64,000 nucleotides of DNA, taken from assembly GCA_900545515.1 (NCBI GenBank), contig UQZA01000003.1, forward strand, positions 1 to 64,000. Direction: 5' to 3'. Positions 51,543 through 62,041 of the stretch are shown here, piece by piece (positions within the stretch are counted from its first letter, which is position 1; every line of letters starts with the position of its first letter). This DNA is from an uncultured Eubacteriales bacterium. GTDB lineage: Bacteria > Bacillota > Clostridia > Oscillospirales > Oscillospiraceae. The notes below the pieces were generated by a model. That model did no database searches and had not been told where the DNA came from. It saw only the letters and a program-made list of their open reading frames with translations. The position numbers were made by a program, and so were the translations under genes.

Positions 51543-52415
51543 ATGAAAAAGAAAATCATTCTTGGCGTCCTGGCACTGCTGGCTCTGGTGTGCCTGCTGA
51601 GCTCGGTCTACACCGTAGAGGAAAACCAGTATGCCTGCACTGTCCGCTTCTCCAAAATCATCCACACCACCCAAACGCCAGGGTTGCACTTCAAGGTGCC
51701 CTTTCTGGACAGCGTGAAGTATTTCCCCAAGGCCATGATGCTCTACGACATTCCGCCCTCTGAGGTGCTCACCTCCGACAAGCAGAACATGACCGTGGAC
51801 AATTACATCCTTTGGCGGGTCTCCGATCCCCTCCTGTTCTACCAGTCCCTGGGCTCTACGGTGGTGGCGGAGGAGCGGCTCAACGCCCTGACCTACAACA
51901 CCTTAAAAACAGTGATGGGCACCCTCTCCCAGGCGGACATCATCAACATGGACGACGCTTCCGAGCGCAACGAGATTTATGCGGGCATTGCCTCCAGTGT
52001 AAACGCCTTGGCGCAAAATTATGGCATTGAAGTCGTAGACGTGAAGATCAAACGGTTCGACTTACCGGAGGCCAATGAAAATGCCGTCTACGCCCGGATG
52101 ATCTCAGAGCGGAACCAGATTGCAGAGAAGTATACCGCCGACGGAAACTACGACGCCTCCATCATTCGCAACGATGTGGATAAGCAGGTGAACATCATCG
52201 TCTCCAATGCCAAGGCGGAGGCCGCCAAGCTGGAGGCGGAGGGCGAGGCTGAGTACATGCGGATGCTGGCGGAGGCCTATGATACGCCGGATAAGAAAGA
52301 ATTCTATGAGTTCACGCTGGCTCTGGACGCCCTGAAGCAGTCCCTGGATGGGGGGGAGAAGACCATCATCCTGGGAGAGAACTCGCCCCTGGCGCAAATC
52401 CTCCTGAATCCCTAA
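51543..52415 (+). CDS. hflC: Band 7 protein HflC
   Basis: 290 residues. A helix (IILGVLALLALVCLLSSVYT), the SPFH domain (VEENQYACTVRFSKIIHTTQ, PGLHFKVPFLDSVKYFPKAM) and a C-terminal helix-rich part (VSNAKAEAAKLEAEGEAEYM, DTPDKKEFYEFTLALDALKQ) match HflC. It is the partner of HflK upstream. A hairpin at 52478-52505 (gttccggatttt facing aaaatccggaac) may end the transcript. Confidence 0.92.
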   Translation: MKKKIILGVLALLALVCLLSSVYTVEENQYACTVRFSKIIHTTQTPGLHFKVPFLDSVKYFPKAMMLYDIPPSEVLTSDKQNMTVDNYILWRVSDPLLFYQSLGSTVVAEERLNALTYNTLKTVMGTLSQADIINMDDASERNEIYAGIASSVNALAQNYGIEVVDVKIKRFDLPEANENAVYARMISERNQIAEKYTADGNYDASIIRNDVDKQVNIIVSNAKAEAAKLEAEGEAEYMRMLAEAYDTPDKKEFYEFTLALDALKQSLDGGEKTIILGENSPLAQILLNP

Positions 52416-52477
52416 AACCGAATGAGCGGTTTGCTGATTGCACGAACGGTTTGAGCTGCCGTGAAATGTGGAGATTT

Positions 52478-52505
52478 GTTCCGGATTTTCCAGAAAATCC
52501 GGAAC
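52478..52505. terminator. Hairpin after hflC
   Basis: A perfect 12-bp stem around a four-base loop, 62 bases after the stop. The 3' side lacks a T-run, so termination is uncertain. Confidence 0.45.
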
Positions 52506-52542
52506 ATTCTCGAAAAAATAAGATGAAATTTGCTGTAGCCTA

Positions 52543-52571
52543 TTGACCTTTTACTGCAAACCTGCTATGCT
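52543..52571 (+). promoter_or_regulatory. Promoter of the nfeD-SPFH operon
   Basis: TTGACC, a 17-base spacer and TATGCT, 33 bases before the nfeD start. Confidence 0.7.
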
Positions 52572-52604
52572 GTTCATAAGATATGAGGAAAGGAAGATGT
52601 GTAC

Positions 52605-53057
52605 ATGGAAATTGCAATTTGGCTGGGACTTCTGGTCCTCTTTGGCATCCTGGAAGCTGCCACGGTGGCGCTGGTCTCCCTGTGGTTTATGGCTGGCTCC
52701 CTGGCCGCCCTGATTGCCGCTCTGTGTGGTGCAGGCTTGCCGGTGCAGGTTGGTGTGTTCCTGGTGGTGTCGGCCCTGCTTTTGGCCTGCCTCAGGCCCT
52801 TGGTGCGCCGGTATGTGACGCCGCGGATCACGGCCACCAATGCAGACAGTGTCATCGGCAAGGTCGCCGTGGTCACCGAGGCTGTGGACAACATCGCGGC
52901 CCAGGGCGCCGTGAAGGTGGGAGGCGTGGTCTGGACAGCCCGCAGCTCCACAGAGCGGCCCATCCCCGCAGGCACTCAGGTTCGGGTGGATCGGATCGAA
53001 GGTGTCAAGCTTTTTGTCACCCCGGCGGAGGTTCCCGCCATGCAAACGTCAATATAA
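52605..53057 (+). CDS. NfeD family membrane protein
   Basis: 150 residues: two to three N-terminal helices (IWLGLLVLFGILEAATVALV, VGVFLVVSALLLACLRPLVR) and a C-terminal OB fold (VIGKVAVVTEAVDNIAAQGA, VKVGGVVWTARSS, VRVDRIEGVKLFV). This is the short NfeD form. Such proteins partner with SPFH proteins, and the next gene is one. The ATG at 52605 has AGGAAAGGAAG upstream; a GTG two codons earlier is possible. Confidence 0.92.
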   Translation: MEIAIWLGLLVLFGILEAATVALVSLWFMAGSLAALIAALCGAGLPVQVGVFLVVSALLLACLRPLVRRYVTPRITATNADSVIGKVAVVTEAVDNIAAQGAVKVGGVVWTARSSTERPIPAGTQVRVDRIEGVKLFVTPAEVPAMQTSI

Positions 53058-53075
53058 AAATTGGAGGTAACAAAT

Positions 53076-54002
53076 ATGGAATGGATTTGGATTGCAGCCA
53101 TTATTGTGATCGCCCTGATCGTTGTGATTCGCAACATCCGGGTGGTGCAGCAGTCCCAGGCTTATGTCATTGAGCGTCTGGGCGCCTTCTCCGCCGTGTG
53201 GGGTGTAGGCATTCACATCAAGATTCCCTTCTTGGAGCGGGTGGCCAAACGGGTCAGCCTGAAGGAGCAGGTTCTGGATTATCCCCCCCAGCCCGTTATC
53301 ACCAAGGACAACGTCACCATGCAGATTGACACCGTGGTTTATTTCCAGATTACGGACCCCAAGCTGTACGCCTACGGTGTGGAGCAGCCTATGATGGCGA
53401 TGGAAACCCTCACCGCCACCACCCTGCGTAACATCATCGGCGACCTGGAGCTGGACCAGACCCTCACCAGCCGGGACGTGATCAACACCAAGATGCGGGC
53501 CATTTTGGATGAGGCCACGGACCCCTGGGGCATCAAGGTCAACCGGGTGGAGCTGAAAAACATTCTGCCTCCTGCTGACATTCAGAGCTCCATGGAGAAG
53601 CAGATGAAGGCGGAGCGGGACCGCCGCCAAGCCATTCTCCAGGCTGAGGGCACCAAGAAGTCCGCGATTCTCATTGCTGAAGGTGAGAAAGAATCCGCCA
53701 TTTTGCGGGCCGACGCTGAGAAGCAAGCTGCCATTCTGAAGGCCGAAGCTGAGAAGCAGGCCGCCATCTTGCGGGCCGATGGCGAGGCCCAGGCGATTCT
53801 GGCTGTGCAGAAGGCTCTGGCTGACTCCCTGGCCATGCTGAACCGGACCGCTCCCAACGACCAGGTCATCAAGCTGAAGGCTCTGGAGGCTATGCAGAAG
53901 GTGGCCGACGGCAAGGCCACCAAGATCATCATCCCCAGCGAGATCCAGGGCCTGGCCGGCCTGGCAGAGGGACTGGTGGAATCTGTTAAAGAGGTAAAAT
54001 AA
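53076..54002 (+). CDS. SPFH/Band 7 (paraslipin-like) protein
   Basis: 308 residues. N-terminal helix, SPFH domain (VVQQSQAYVIERLGAFSAVW, VSLKEQVLDYPPQPVITKDN, VQIDTV-like strand MQIDTVVYFQI) and a long coiled coil with internal repeats AEKQAAILKAEAEKQAAILR. The C-terminal KATKIIIPSEIQGLAGLAEG is typical of the QmcA/paraslipin type paired with short NfeD. These scaffold membrane microdomains. GGAGGT lies eight bases before the ATG at 53076. Confidence 0.93.
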   Translation: MEWIWIAAIIVIALIVVIRNIRVVQQSQAYVIERLGAFSAVWGVGIHIKIPFLERVAKRVSLKEQVLDYPPQPVITKDNVTMQIDTVVYFQITDPKLYAYGVEQPMMAMETLTATTLRNIIGDLELDQTLTSRDVINTKMRAILDEATDPWGIKVNRVELKNILPPADIQSSMEKQMKAERDRRQAILQAEGTKKSAILIAEGEKESAILRADAEKQAAILKAEAEKQAAILRADGEAQAILAVQKALADSLAMLNRTAPNDQVIKLKALEAMQKVADGKATKIIIPSEIQGLAGLAEGLVESVKEVK

Positions 54003-54124
54003 TTCCTTGACGGGCCCGTCCCCCGGGGAAGGCAGGGCGCTCCCCTGCCGGAGCGTCTAAGGCGGCGCTGCAGTGGACGGCCTTGGCTGTGGGGCTGCCG
54101 GAGGGCTTGCTCCCGTGAAAATTT

Positions 54125-54161
54125 TGGCCGGAAGTGGAGAAAACGCTCCATTTCCGGCCAT
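54125..54161 (+). terminator. Terminator between the SPFH gene and pta
   Basis: tggccggaagtgg pairs with tccatttccggcca (one slip) around gaaaac, followed by ttttc. Before it lies a GC-rich 120-base spacer without a gene. Confidence 0.65.
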
Positions 54162-54219
54162 TTTCACACAGGATATATGACTTTTTTCTTTGCGCTGGGA
54201 AATTTTTCAGAAATAGCCC

Positions 54220-54248
54220 TTGTAGACCTGCTGAATTCGTAGTATAAT
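54220..54248 (+). promoter_or_regulatory. Promoter of pta
   Basis: TTGTAG, a 17-base spacer and TATAAT, 61 bases before the start codon. Confidence 0.75.
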
Positions 54249-54308
54249 AAACTTTATGAAACGGGGCAGGCCCCGTCCCCGGAAGTACATGACATGGAGG
54301 ATCCTGAA

Positions 54309-55307
54309 ATGTTTAATGCGATGATTGAAGTCCTGAAAGCGAATCCCCGGAAAATTGTCTTTACCGAAGGCCCCGATCCCCGAATTCTGGAGGCCACGGA
54401 CCGGCTGAAAAAAGGCGGCTTCCTGACCCCGATTCTCATTGGTGAGGTGGAGGCGGTCAAGGCTGCTGCCGCCGCCGGGAACTTTGACGTGGAAGGCGTC
54501 GAGATCATCGACCCTGCTACTTACCCTGAGATGGACGCCATGGTGGAGAAGATGGTTGCCCTCCGCAAGGGCAAGATGACCGCTGAGGATTGCCGGAAAG
54601 CGCTGTCCAAGGGCAATTACTTTGGCACCATGCTGGTGAAGATGGGTTACGCCGATGCCCTGCTGGGCGGCGCCACATACTCCACTGCTGATACCGTCCG
54701 CCCGGCTTTGCAGCTGGTGAAGACCAAGGCTGGGGCTCACCTGGTGTCCTCCTGCTTCATCCTGGTCCGGGGCGAGGAAAAGCTGGCCATGGGCGACTGC
54801 GCCATCAACATTGACTACCAGGACACCGTGGACAAAGACGGCAACGTGGTGGTCTCCGCCGCCCAGAAGCTGGCGGAGGTGGCTGTGGAGACGGCCCGCA
54901 CCGCCAAGGTCTTTGGCATCGATCCCAAGGTGGCCGTCCTCAGCTTCTCCACCAAGGGCTCCGGCAAGGGCGGCACTGTGCAGCTGAGCCACGATGCTAC
55001 GGTGGAGGCCCAGAAGCTGGCTCCCGAGCTGGCCATTGACGGCGAATTGCAGTTTGACGCCGCTGTGTCCCCTGTGGTGGCCGCCACCAAGTGCAAGGGT
55101 TCTCCGGTAGCTGGGCAGGCCAACACCTTTATCTTCCCCTGCATTGAGGCCGGCAACATCGGCTACAAGATCGCCCAGCGCCTGGGCGGCTACGAAGCCT
55201 ACGGCCCCATTCTCCAGGGCCTGAATGCCCCCATCAACGACCTGAGCCGGGGATGCAACGCCGATGAGGTCTACAAAATGGCCATCATCACTGCTGCACT
55301 GGCATAA
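54309..55307 (+). CDS. pta: Phosphate acetyltransferase
   Basis: 332 residues, the short single-domain form. KIVFTEGPDPRILEATDRLK, MGYADALLGGATYSTADTVR, PALQLVKTKAG and the CoA/phosphate site LSFSTKGSGKGGTVQLSHDA, then FPCIEAGNIGYKIAQRLGGY, identify it. It interconverts acetyl-CoA and acetyl phosphate; no ackA gene is next to it here. The ATG at 54309 has GGAGG eight bases upstream; an in-frame ATG at 54294 lies before that site. Confidence 0.95.
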   Translation: MFNAMIEVLKANPRKIVFTEGPDPRILEATDRLKKGGFLTPILIGEVEAVKAAAAAGNFDVEGVEIIDPATYPEMDAMVEKMVALRKGKMTAEDCRKALSKGNYFGTMLVKMGYADALLGGATYSTADTVRPALQLVKTKAGAHLVSSCFILVRGEEKLAMGDCAINIDYQDTVDKDGNVVVSAAQKLAEVAVETARTAKVFGIDPKVAVLSFSTKGSGKGGTVQLSHDATVEAQKLAPELAIDGELQFDAAVSPVVAATKCKGSPVAGQANTFIFPCIEAGNIGYKIAQRLGGYEAYGPILQGLNAPINDLSRGCNADEVYKMAIITAALA

Positions 55308-55323
55308 CCACACGACCTTCCGG

Positions 55324-55356
55324 GCCGCCGCGGGACTCCTTGTGCCCTGCGGCGGC
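55324..55356 (+). terminator. GC-rich hairpin between pta and lepA
   Basis: gccgccgcggg faces ccctgcggcggc around a short loop, followed by ctttc. Termination is probably partial. Confidence 0.5.
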
Positions 55357-55383
55357 CTTTCAGACCTATTGAGGTGAGAGACA

Positions 55384-57192
<1,809 letters not shown>

Positions 57193-57213
57193 ACCGGTGG
57201 TGAATGGACCGGA

Positions 57214-57432
57214 ATGGCGTATGATCCGTGTGGCAAACAGATTTCACCTCTGTCCAAGTATTGCCCTGACTGTGGAAACCGCGATGCTAAGGTGCCACGC
57301 CCGGCTGTGCCCCGGGCGGACGCCGCCGAGACCCGGTTCCGGATTCTGCATCCCAATCCTATGACGCGCCAGCAGGGGGCGGGGTTCCCTCCTGGTTTGC
57401 ACAGAGGGAACGAACCTGGAGAAGCCGGCTGA
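57214..57432 (+). other. Possible zinc-ribbon remnant
   Basis: A 72-codon frame begins MAYDPCGKQISPLSKYCPDC and then loses any pattern. CGK-x-I-x-x-x-SKYCPDCGN resembles the short zinc ribbon of many small Clostridia proteins, but the first CxxC cysteine is missing and no good ribosome site precedes it. Probably a decayed gene or chance. The rest of the 350-base lepA-hemW spacer shows nothing. Confidence 0.25.
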
Positions 57433-57547
57433 TTCCATCCCTGATTCGGGCTGCTTTGGCGGCTGCCATCTGGTTTTTCTTCTTCTATTAGAATGGGGTG
57501 AATGATGGGGGAGATACCGGCGGTTATGGTTAGAAAGGAGACAAGCG

Positions 57548-58741
57548 GTGCCTGTATTTGCACAACAAGAAAAGATTCCCTTGGGCATTTATGTCCACGT
57601 ACCCTTCTGCCGCAGCAAGTGTCAGTACTGCGACTTCTACTCCCTGGGCGGCTCCCAGGAGAAGGGACTTATTGAGAACTACCTGGAGGCGGTGTGCCTG
57701 CACATCAAGGAGGCCGGGGCTCTGGCCCCAGGTTACCAGGTGGACACGGTGTATTTCGGTGGCGGTACGCCCTCCTTTCTGGGCGCCGATGGCCTGGTTC
57801 AAATTTTGAACGCCGTTCGACGCCGGTTTTCGGTGTCGGGCAACGGGGAAATCACCTTTGAGGCCAATCCTGATTCTGTCACGGAAAAGCTTCTGAAGCG
57901 TCTGCGGGCGGAGGGCTTCAACCGGATTTCCCTGGGGGTCCAGAGCGATGACGACGGCCTTCTCAAGAAGCTGGGCCGCCCCCACAGCTACCGGCAGGCG
58001 GTCCAGGCGGTGGAGCTGGCCCGGAAGGTGGGCTTCCACAACCTGTCCCTGGATCTGATGTACGGCCTGCCCGGCCAGAGTCTCACGGCCTGGGAGGAGA
58101 CCCTGGAGCATGTTCTGGAGCTGGCTCCGGAGCACATGAGCTGCTACGGCCTGAAGGTGGAGGAGGGAACCCCCCTTTGGCAGTACAAGGATGCAGTGAA
58201 CTTGCCGGACGATGACGCCCAGGCGGATATGTACCTGTCCGCCGTTCGAATCCTCAAGGAACATGGCTACGCCCAGTATGAGATCTCCAACTTTGCCCGC
58301 CGGGGCTTGCGGTCCCGGCACAATCTGAAATACTGGACCGGGGGAGAATACCTGGGCTTCGGCCCCGCCGCCAGCTCCGACTTTGGGGGCAAGCGGTTCA
58401 CCATTGCCCCGGATATTTATAAGTATATGGACGGGGTGAAGCATGGAGGCCCCATCCTGTCTGAATGCCAGGAAGTCCCGGCCCGGGAACGGGCGGGAGA
58501 GTACCTGATGCTGCGTCTGCGGACCTCCGAGGGTATCGACGGGGAGACCTACATGCGGCAATATCTGCTGCCCTTTGCCCCCCTGGAGGAGCTGCTGCAG
58601 CAGTACCAGGCCCAGGGCCTGGCTACCCTGGAGGGGGGCCGCTGGCGTCTGACGCCACGGGGCTTTCTCATGAGCAATTCCATTTTGGTGGAGCTGCTGG
58701 AGGTTCAGGAGCACACTGCCCCTCTGGCAAAGCGGCGATAG
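57548..58741 (+). CDS. hemW: Radical SAM heme chaperone HemW
   Basis: 397 residues. The radical SAM cluster motif CRSKCQYCDFYS (CxxxCxxC, followed by DF as in the HemN/HemW family) is near residue 22; GGGTPSFL binds SAM. The extra cysteine upstream that marks coproporphyrinogen dehydrogenase HemN is absent, and the C-terminal HemN_C-like domain is short, favouring the heme-transfer chaperone HemW. The gene lies after lepA as in many Firmicutes. GTG at 57548 has AAAGGAG seven bases upstream. Confidence 0.93.
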   Translation: MPVFAQQEKIPLGIYVHVPFCRSKCQYCDFYSLGGSQEKGLIENYLEAVCLHIKEAGALAPGYQVDTVYFGGGTPSFLGADGLVQILNAVRRRFSVSGNGEITFEANPDSVTEKLLKRLRAEGFNRISLGVQSDDDGLLKKLGRPHSYRQAVQAVELARKVGFHNLSLDLMYGLPGQSLTAWEETLEHVLELAPEHMSCYGLKVEEGTPLWQYKDAVNLPDDDAQADMYLSAVRILKEHGYAQYEISNFARRGLRSRHNLKYWTGGEYLGFGPAASSDFGGKRFTIAPDIYKYMDGVKHGGPILSECQEVPARERAGEYLMLRLRTSEGIDGETYMRQYLLPFAPLEELLQQYQAQGLATLEGGRWRLTPRGFLMSNSILVELLEVQEHTAPLAKRR

Positions 58742-58818
58742 GCCAGCCGGAAACGGCGGGCGCAGCCCATTTTGACTCTTACGCCAGATGTCTGCCTTAC
58801 CGGCGTATGCCGAGGGCT

Positions 58819-58855
58819 GGAAGATTTTTCCAAATTTTGACAAAAATCTGGAAAA
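58819..58855 (+). terminator. Hairpin after hemW
   Basis: agattttt faces aaaaatct across ccaaattttgac, flanked by further complementary bases (ttttcc-type and ggaaaa). It lies just before the next promoter. Confidence 0.5.
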
Positions 58856-58858
58856 GCC

Positions 58859-58887
58859 TTGCTTTTTCGGGGGGCTTGTGCTATCCT
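58859..58887 (+). promoter_or_regulatory. Promoter of the second cobalamin-regulated operon
   Basis: TTGCTT, a 17-base spacer and TATCCT, 20 bases before the aptamer. Confidence 0.6.
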
Positions 58888-58906
58888 TAAGTCAACTTCA
58901 TACGTT

Positions 58907-59060
58907 GCCATGAGTTCCGCGAGGATTGAAAGGGAAACCGGTGTAAGTCCGGTACGATCCCGTCGCTGTAATGGGGAGTCCTGCGCAAGATGTCATTGCA
59001 TCCTTGGATGTGAGAAGACGCGCCGGGCGAAGAACCAGAGTCAGAAGACCTGCTCATGGC
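58907..59060 (+). promoter_or_regulatory. Cobalamin riboswitch controlling the Opp-type ABC operon
   Basis: P1 pairs gccatgag (58907) with ctcatggc (59053). The core is classical: gggaaaccggtgtaagtccgg, then cgatcccgtcgctgtaatgg (B12 box) and gtcagaagacctgc at the 3' side. A terminator follows at 59142. It is a better match to consensus than the riboswitch at 8197. Confidence 0.93.
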
Positions 59061-59141
59061 CGGAAATGTTTGCACAGTTTCTACGAGCGATGGAAATTGG
59101 CCGGTTTTTTATGCCCTTTTTATAGGGGCAGTGGGCCATTT

Positions 59142-59170
59142 GGGGACTGTGAAAGCAGTTCCCTTTTTTG
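59142..59170 (+). terminator. Expression-platform terminator of the second riboswitch
   Basis: ggggactg pairs with cagttccc around tgaaag (one G-U) and is followed by six T, 54 bases before the substrate-binding protein gene. Confidence 0.75.
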
Positions 59171-59223
59171 TTTGGTCCGGCCCCTGCCGTTCCAAGATAG
59201 AATACGAAAGGAAGCGATCCCCT

Positions 59224-60984
59224 ATGAATTGGAAGAAATGTCTGGCCCTGCTTCTGGCTGCCGTGCTGACCTTGGCCCTTGCGGCCTGCGGCCCTGCTAC
59301 CAACGAAGCGACTACCCCCAGCGAAAGCAATGCCCCCAGCGAAAGCAATGCCCCCAGCGAGGGAAGCACTCCCGATGAGAGCACCGGTGATGAGACAGCT
59401 CCTGCCGCCGGCTCGAAGCACGTGGAGAACCTGGTGGTGGGTATCACCGGCAGCAACGACACCTTCAATCTGGCCTCCCAGAGCGGCGCCTTTGGCCGGA
59501 TGAATTACAACAACGTGGCCAATGCCTACTTTGCCTACACCAATTCCGAAAATGAAATCAAGCCTTATTTCCTCACCAGCTATGAAATTTCTGAGGACGG
59601 CAAGGAGCTCTATATCACGTTCCCCTTGGACAAGGTCTGGCACGACGGCCAGCCAGTGACGGCGGAGGATGTGCAGTTTACCTTTGAATATTATCGGGAT
59701 GTGTCGAAAAACAGCTACATCAAGAGCCTGGAGAGCATTGAGGTCACTGGGGAGAACTCCATGACCCTAAAATTCTCCAAGGCGGACGCCTATTCCTATA
59801 TGGCCAACGGCGCTACCAGCCAGAGTGTGCTGCCCAAGCACATTTGGGAGAAGGTGGACGCTCCCAGTGACTACGCTGCCGAGGATGCAGCCATTGGCTG
59901 CGGCCCCTACAAGCTGGTGAGCTATGATCTGGATGCGGGGACCTCCTATTACGAGGCGGTGCCCCAGAACAGCTACCTGGGAGAATTGACGGTAGACGCA
60001 CTGACGGTGCGCACTTACAGCAGCCAGGACGCCCTTCTCATGGCTCTGCTGAATGGAGAAATTGACGCCATTTATGACTATGCCAACCCTGTGAGCTACA
60101 CGCTCCTGGACCTCATTTCCGGCGACAGCAACATTGACACCGGCGAAAGCGCCTATACAGGCAACTATCAGGTCTGCTTCGGCATGGAAGAGGGCCGGGT
60201 GTTCACCGATAAGGCCGCCCGGGAGGCCCTCGTCAAGTGCCTGGACTGGAATCTGCTGTGCAACGTCATCAACGGGCCCTACGGTCAGATTCCCGGTAGC
60301 GGCGTCATCACCCCCGCTTGTAAGGGCTTTGACGGCAGCCTCTGGACCTTCTATCAGGATGTGGACGAAGCCAAGAAAATCCTGGACGACGCCGGTTACC
60401 TGGATGTGAACGGCGACGGCCTGCGGGAAAAGCCGGACGGCAGTGAGCTGTCTGTGAAGGTGACCCCCCAGTATACCTCCAAGAAGCAGGAGCTTTTAAA
60501 CCGGATTGCCGACGTGATCATCGACAGCCTGAAGAATGTGGGCGTCAGCGCGTATATGGACACGGAGAGCCTCCAGAGCAGCGAAATCTGGGAGGCCAAC
60601 ATGGTGGACGGCAATTACGACATGAACATCGGCTACACCACCTCCGGCGTGGCCCAGTATCGCACGGCTTTCCGTTATTTCGTGGCCGATGTTCTGCCTG
60701 ACGATACAGAGAATACCGCCGGCTCCACCTGGATCTGGGGCACCAACCATGACCCCAAGCTGACTGAAGAGACCTGGGGCATTACCTACGCCGCCTCCGA
60801 GGCAGAGTACCTGGAGCATGTAAAGAACCTGCAGAAGATGGCTTCGGAAGATCTGTTTGCCTTTGCTTTGTGCTGGGAGCGGGCTTTCTTCCCCTACCGG
60901 ACTGACAAGTACGAGGGCTTCTCCAATTGGAACAGCTGGGGCGTGATCAACACCGAAACATGGTACCATGTAACCGCAAAATAA
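59224..60984 (+). CDS. Family 5 ABC substrate-binding lipoprotein
   Basis: 586 residues. Lipobox LALAAC near residue 22, then a Ser/Glu/Pro-rich linker with NAPSESNAPSE repeats, then an OppA/DppA/NikA-type binding protein (VFTDKAAREALVKCLDWNLL, and the DVNGDGLREKPDGSELSVKV signature). The family binds peptides, nickel or cobalt chelates, or sugars. Because a cobalamin riboswitch precedes it, the ligand may be a corrinoid, a B12 precursor or cobalt in complex; the sequence alone does not decide. The ATG at 59224 follows GAAAGGAAG. It heads an operon with two permeases and two ATPases. Confidence 0.9.
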   Translation: MNWKKCLALLLAAVLTLALAACGPATNEATTPSESNAPSESNAPSEGSTPDESTGDETAPAAGSKHVENLVVGITGSNDTFNLASQSGAFGRMNYNNVANAYFAYTNSENEIKPYFLTSYEISEDGKELYITFPLDKVWHDGQPVTAEDVQFTFEYYRDVSKNSYIKSLESIEVTGENSMTLKFSKADAYSYMANGATSQSVLPKHIWEKVDAPSDYAAEDAAIGCGPYKLVSYDLDAGTSYYEAVPQNSYLGELTVDALTVRTYSSQDALLMALLNGEIDAIYDYANPVSYTLLDLISGDSNIDTGESAYTGNYQVCFGMEEGRVFTDKAAREALVKCLDWNLLCNVINGPYGQIPGSGVITPACKGFDGSLWTFYQDVDEAKKILDDAGYLDVNGDGLREKPDGSELSVKVTPQYTSKKQELLNRIADVIIDSLKNVGVSAYMDTESLQSSEIWEANMVDGNYDMNIGYTTSGVAQYRTAFRYFVADVLPDDTENTAGSTWIWGTNHDPKLTEETWGITYAASEAEYLEHVKNLQKMASEDLFAFALCWERAFFPYRTDKYEGFSNWNSWGVINTETWYHVTAK

Positions 60985-61051
60985 GTTCCCGAACCTGCCC
61001 CAAGGAAGAAGGCGCTTCCTGGGGCGGTGAACGGGGAGGTGGAGGAAACCC

Positions 61052-62041
61052 ATGGCAGGACATCTGTGTAAGCGGGCGCTCATTGCCCTTTTGACCATCT
61101 TTATCATCATTACGCTCAGCTTCCTTATGGTGCGCTTCATGCCCGGCGATCCACTCATCCACCTGGTGGGTGAGGAGAACTACTACTATATGAAGGAATT
61201 CAACCCCCAGGAGCTGGAGCGCCTGGCGGAGAAGTACGCCATGTCCGGCACGCTGGGTCAGCAGTATGGCAACTATCTGAGCAGCATTCTCCATCTGGAC
61301 TTTGGCACCGCCTATTCCAACAACCAGCCGGTGCTGCAGAACATTTTGGATAGCTGCAAGTGGACCCTGATTCTCACGGTTCCCACCCTGTTACTGGGGT
61401 GCTTCCTGGGCGGCTTTCTGGGCGTGCTGGCGGGATGGAAGCCAGGAAGCCTCTTTGACCGGATCACTACGCCCATTTTTTTGTTCCTGAACACGGTGCC
61501 CACCAACTGCATTGGGATCATTTTCCTGGTGGTGTTTGCCTTCAAGCTGAAGCTGTTTCCTCTGAACGGTATGACCACTGGAGGACTGACCGGTATGGCC
61601 CGGTTCTGGGACATTGTCTGGCACGCTATGCTGCCGGTGATGATCATGGTTCTCTTCCGGACCTCCAGCAACTTCCTGCTGATGAAAAGTAACGTCTCCC
61701 AAATTAAGGATGAGGACTACACCGTCACCGCCCGCTCGAAGGGCCTGCCGGAGCGGCGGATTCTTTTCCGCCATGTGCTGAAAAATGCCATGCTGCCTTA
61801 CATCACCTCCCTGTGTATACAAGTAGGCAGCCTGCTGTCCGGTTCCATGATGCTGGAGGTCATCTTTGGCTGGAAGGGCATGGGGCAGCTCTTTTACAAC
61901 GCTGTGAGCAATCGGGATTTCCCCACGGCCCAGGCCTGCTTTATCATCTCCGCTACCTGCGTGGTGCTGGGCAACTGGCTGGGGGACGCCCTGGTTGCGG
62001 CCATTGACCCCAGAATTAAGGAGGGTACGGTCCATGCCTAA
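61052..62041 (+). CDS. ABC permease, DppB/OppB type
   Basis: 329 residues with six helices. LIALLTIFIIITLSFLMVRF with MPGDP is the family N-terminus, and the EAA loop VTARSKGLPERRILFRHVLK lies near residue 230. The start at 61052 has GGAGGTGGAGG upstream. It pairs with the second permease, whose gene overlaps by eight bases. Confidence 0.93.
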   Translation: MAGHLCKRALIALLTIFIIITLSFLMVRFMPGDPLIHLVGEENYYYMKEFNPQELERLAEKYAMSGTLGQQYGNYLSSILHLDFGTAYSNNQPVLQNILDSCKWTLILTVPTLLLGCFLGGFLGVLAGWKPGSLFDRITTPIFLFLNTVPTNCIGIIFLVVFAFKLKLFPLNGMTTGGLTGMARFWDIVWHAMLPVMIMVLFRTSSNFLLMKSNVSQIKDEDYTVTARSKGLPERRILFRHVLKNAMLPYITSLCIQVGSLLSGSMMLEVIFGWKGMGQLFYNAVSNRDFPTAQACFIISATCVVLGNWLGDALVAAIDPRIKEGTVHA

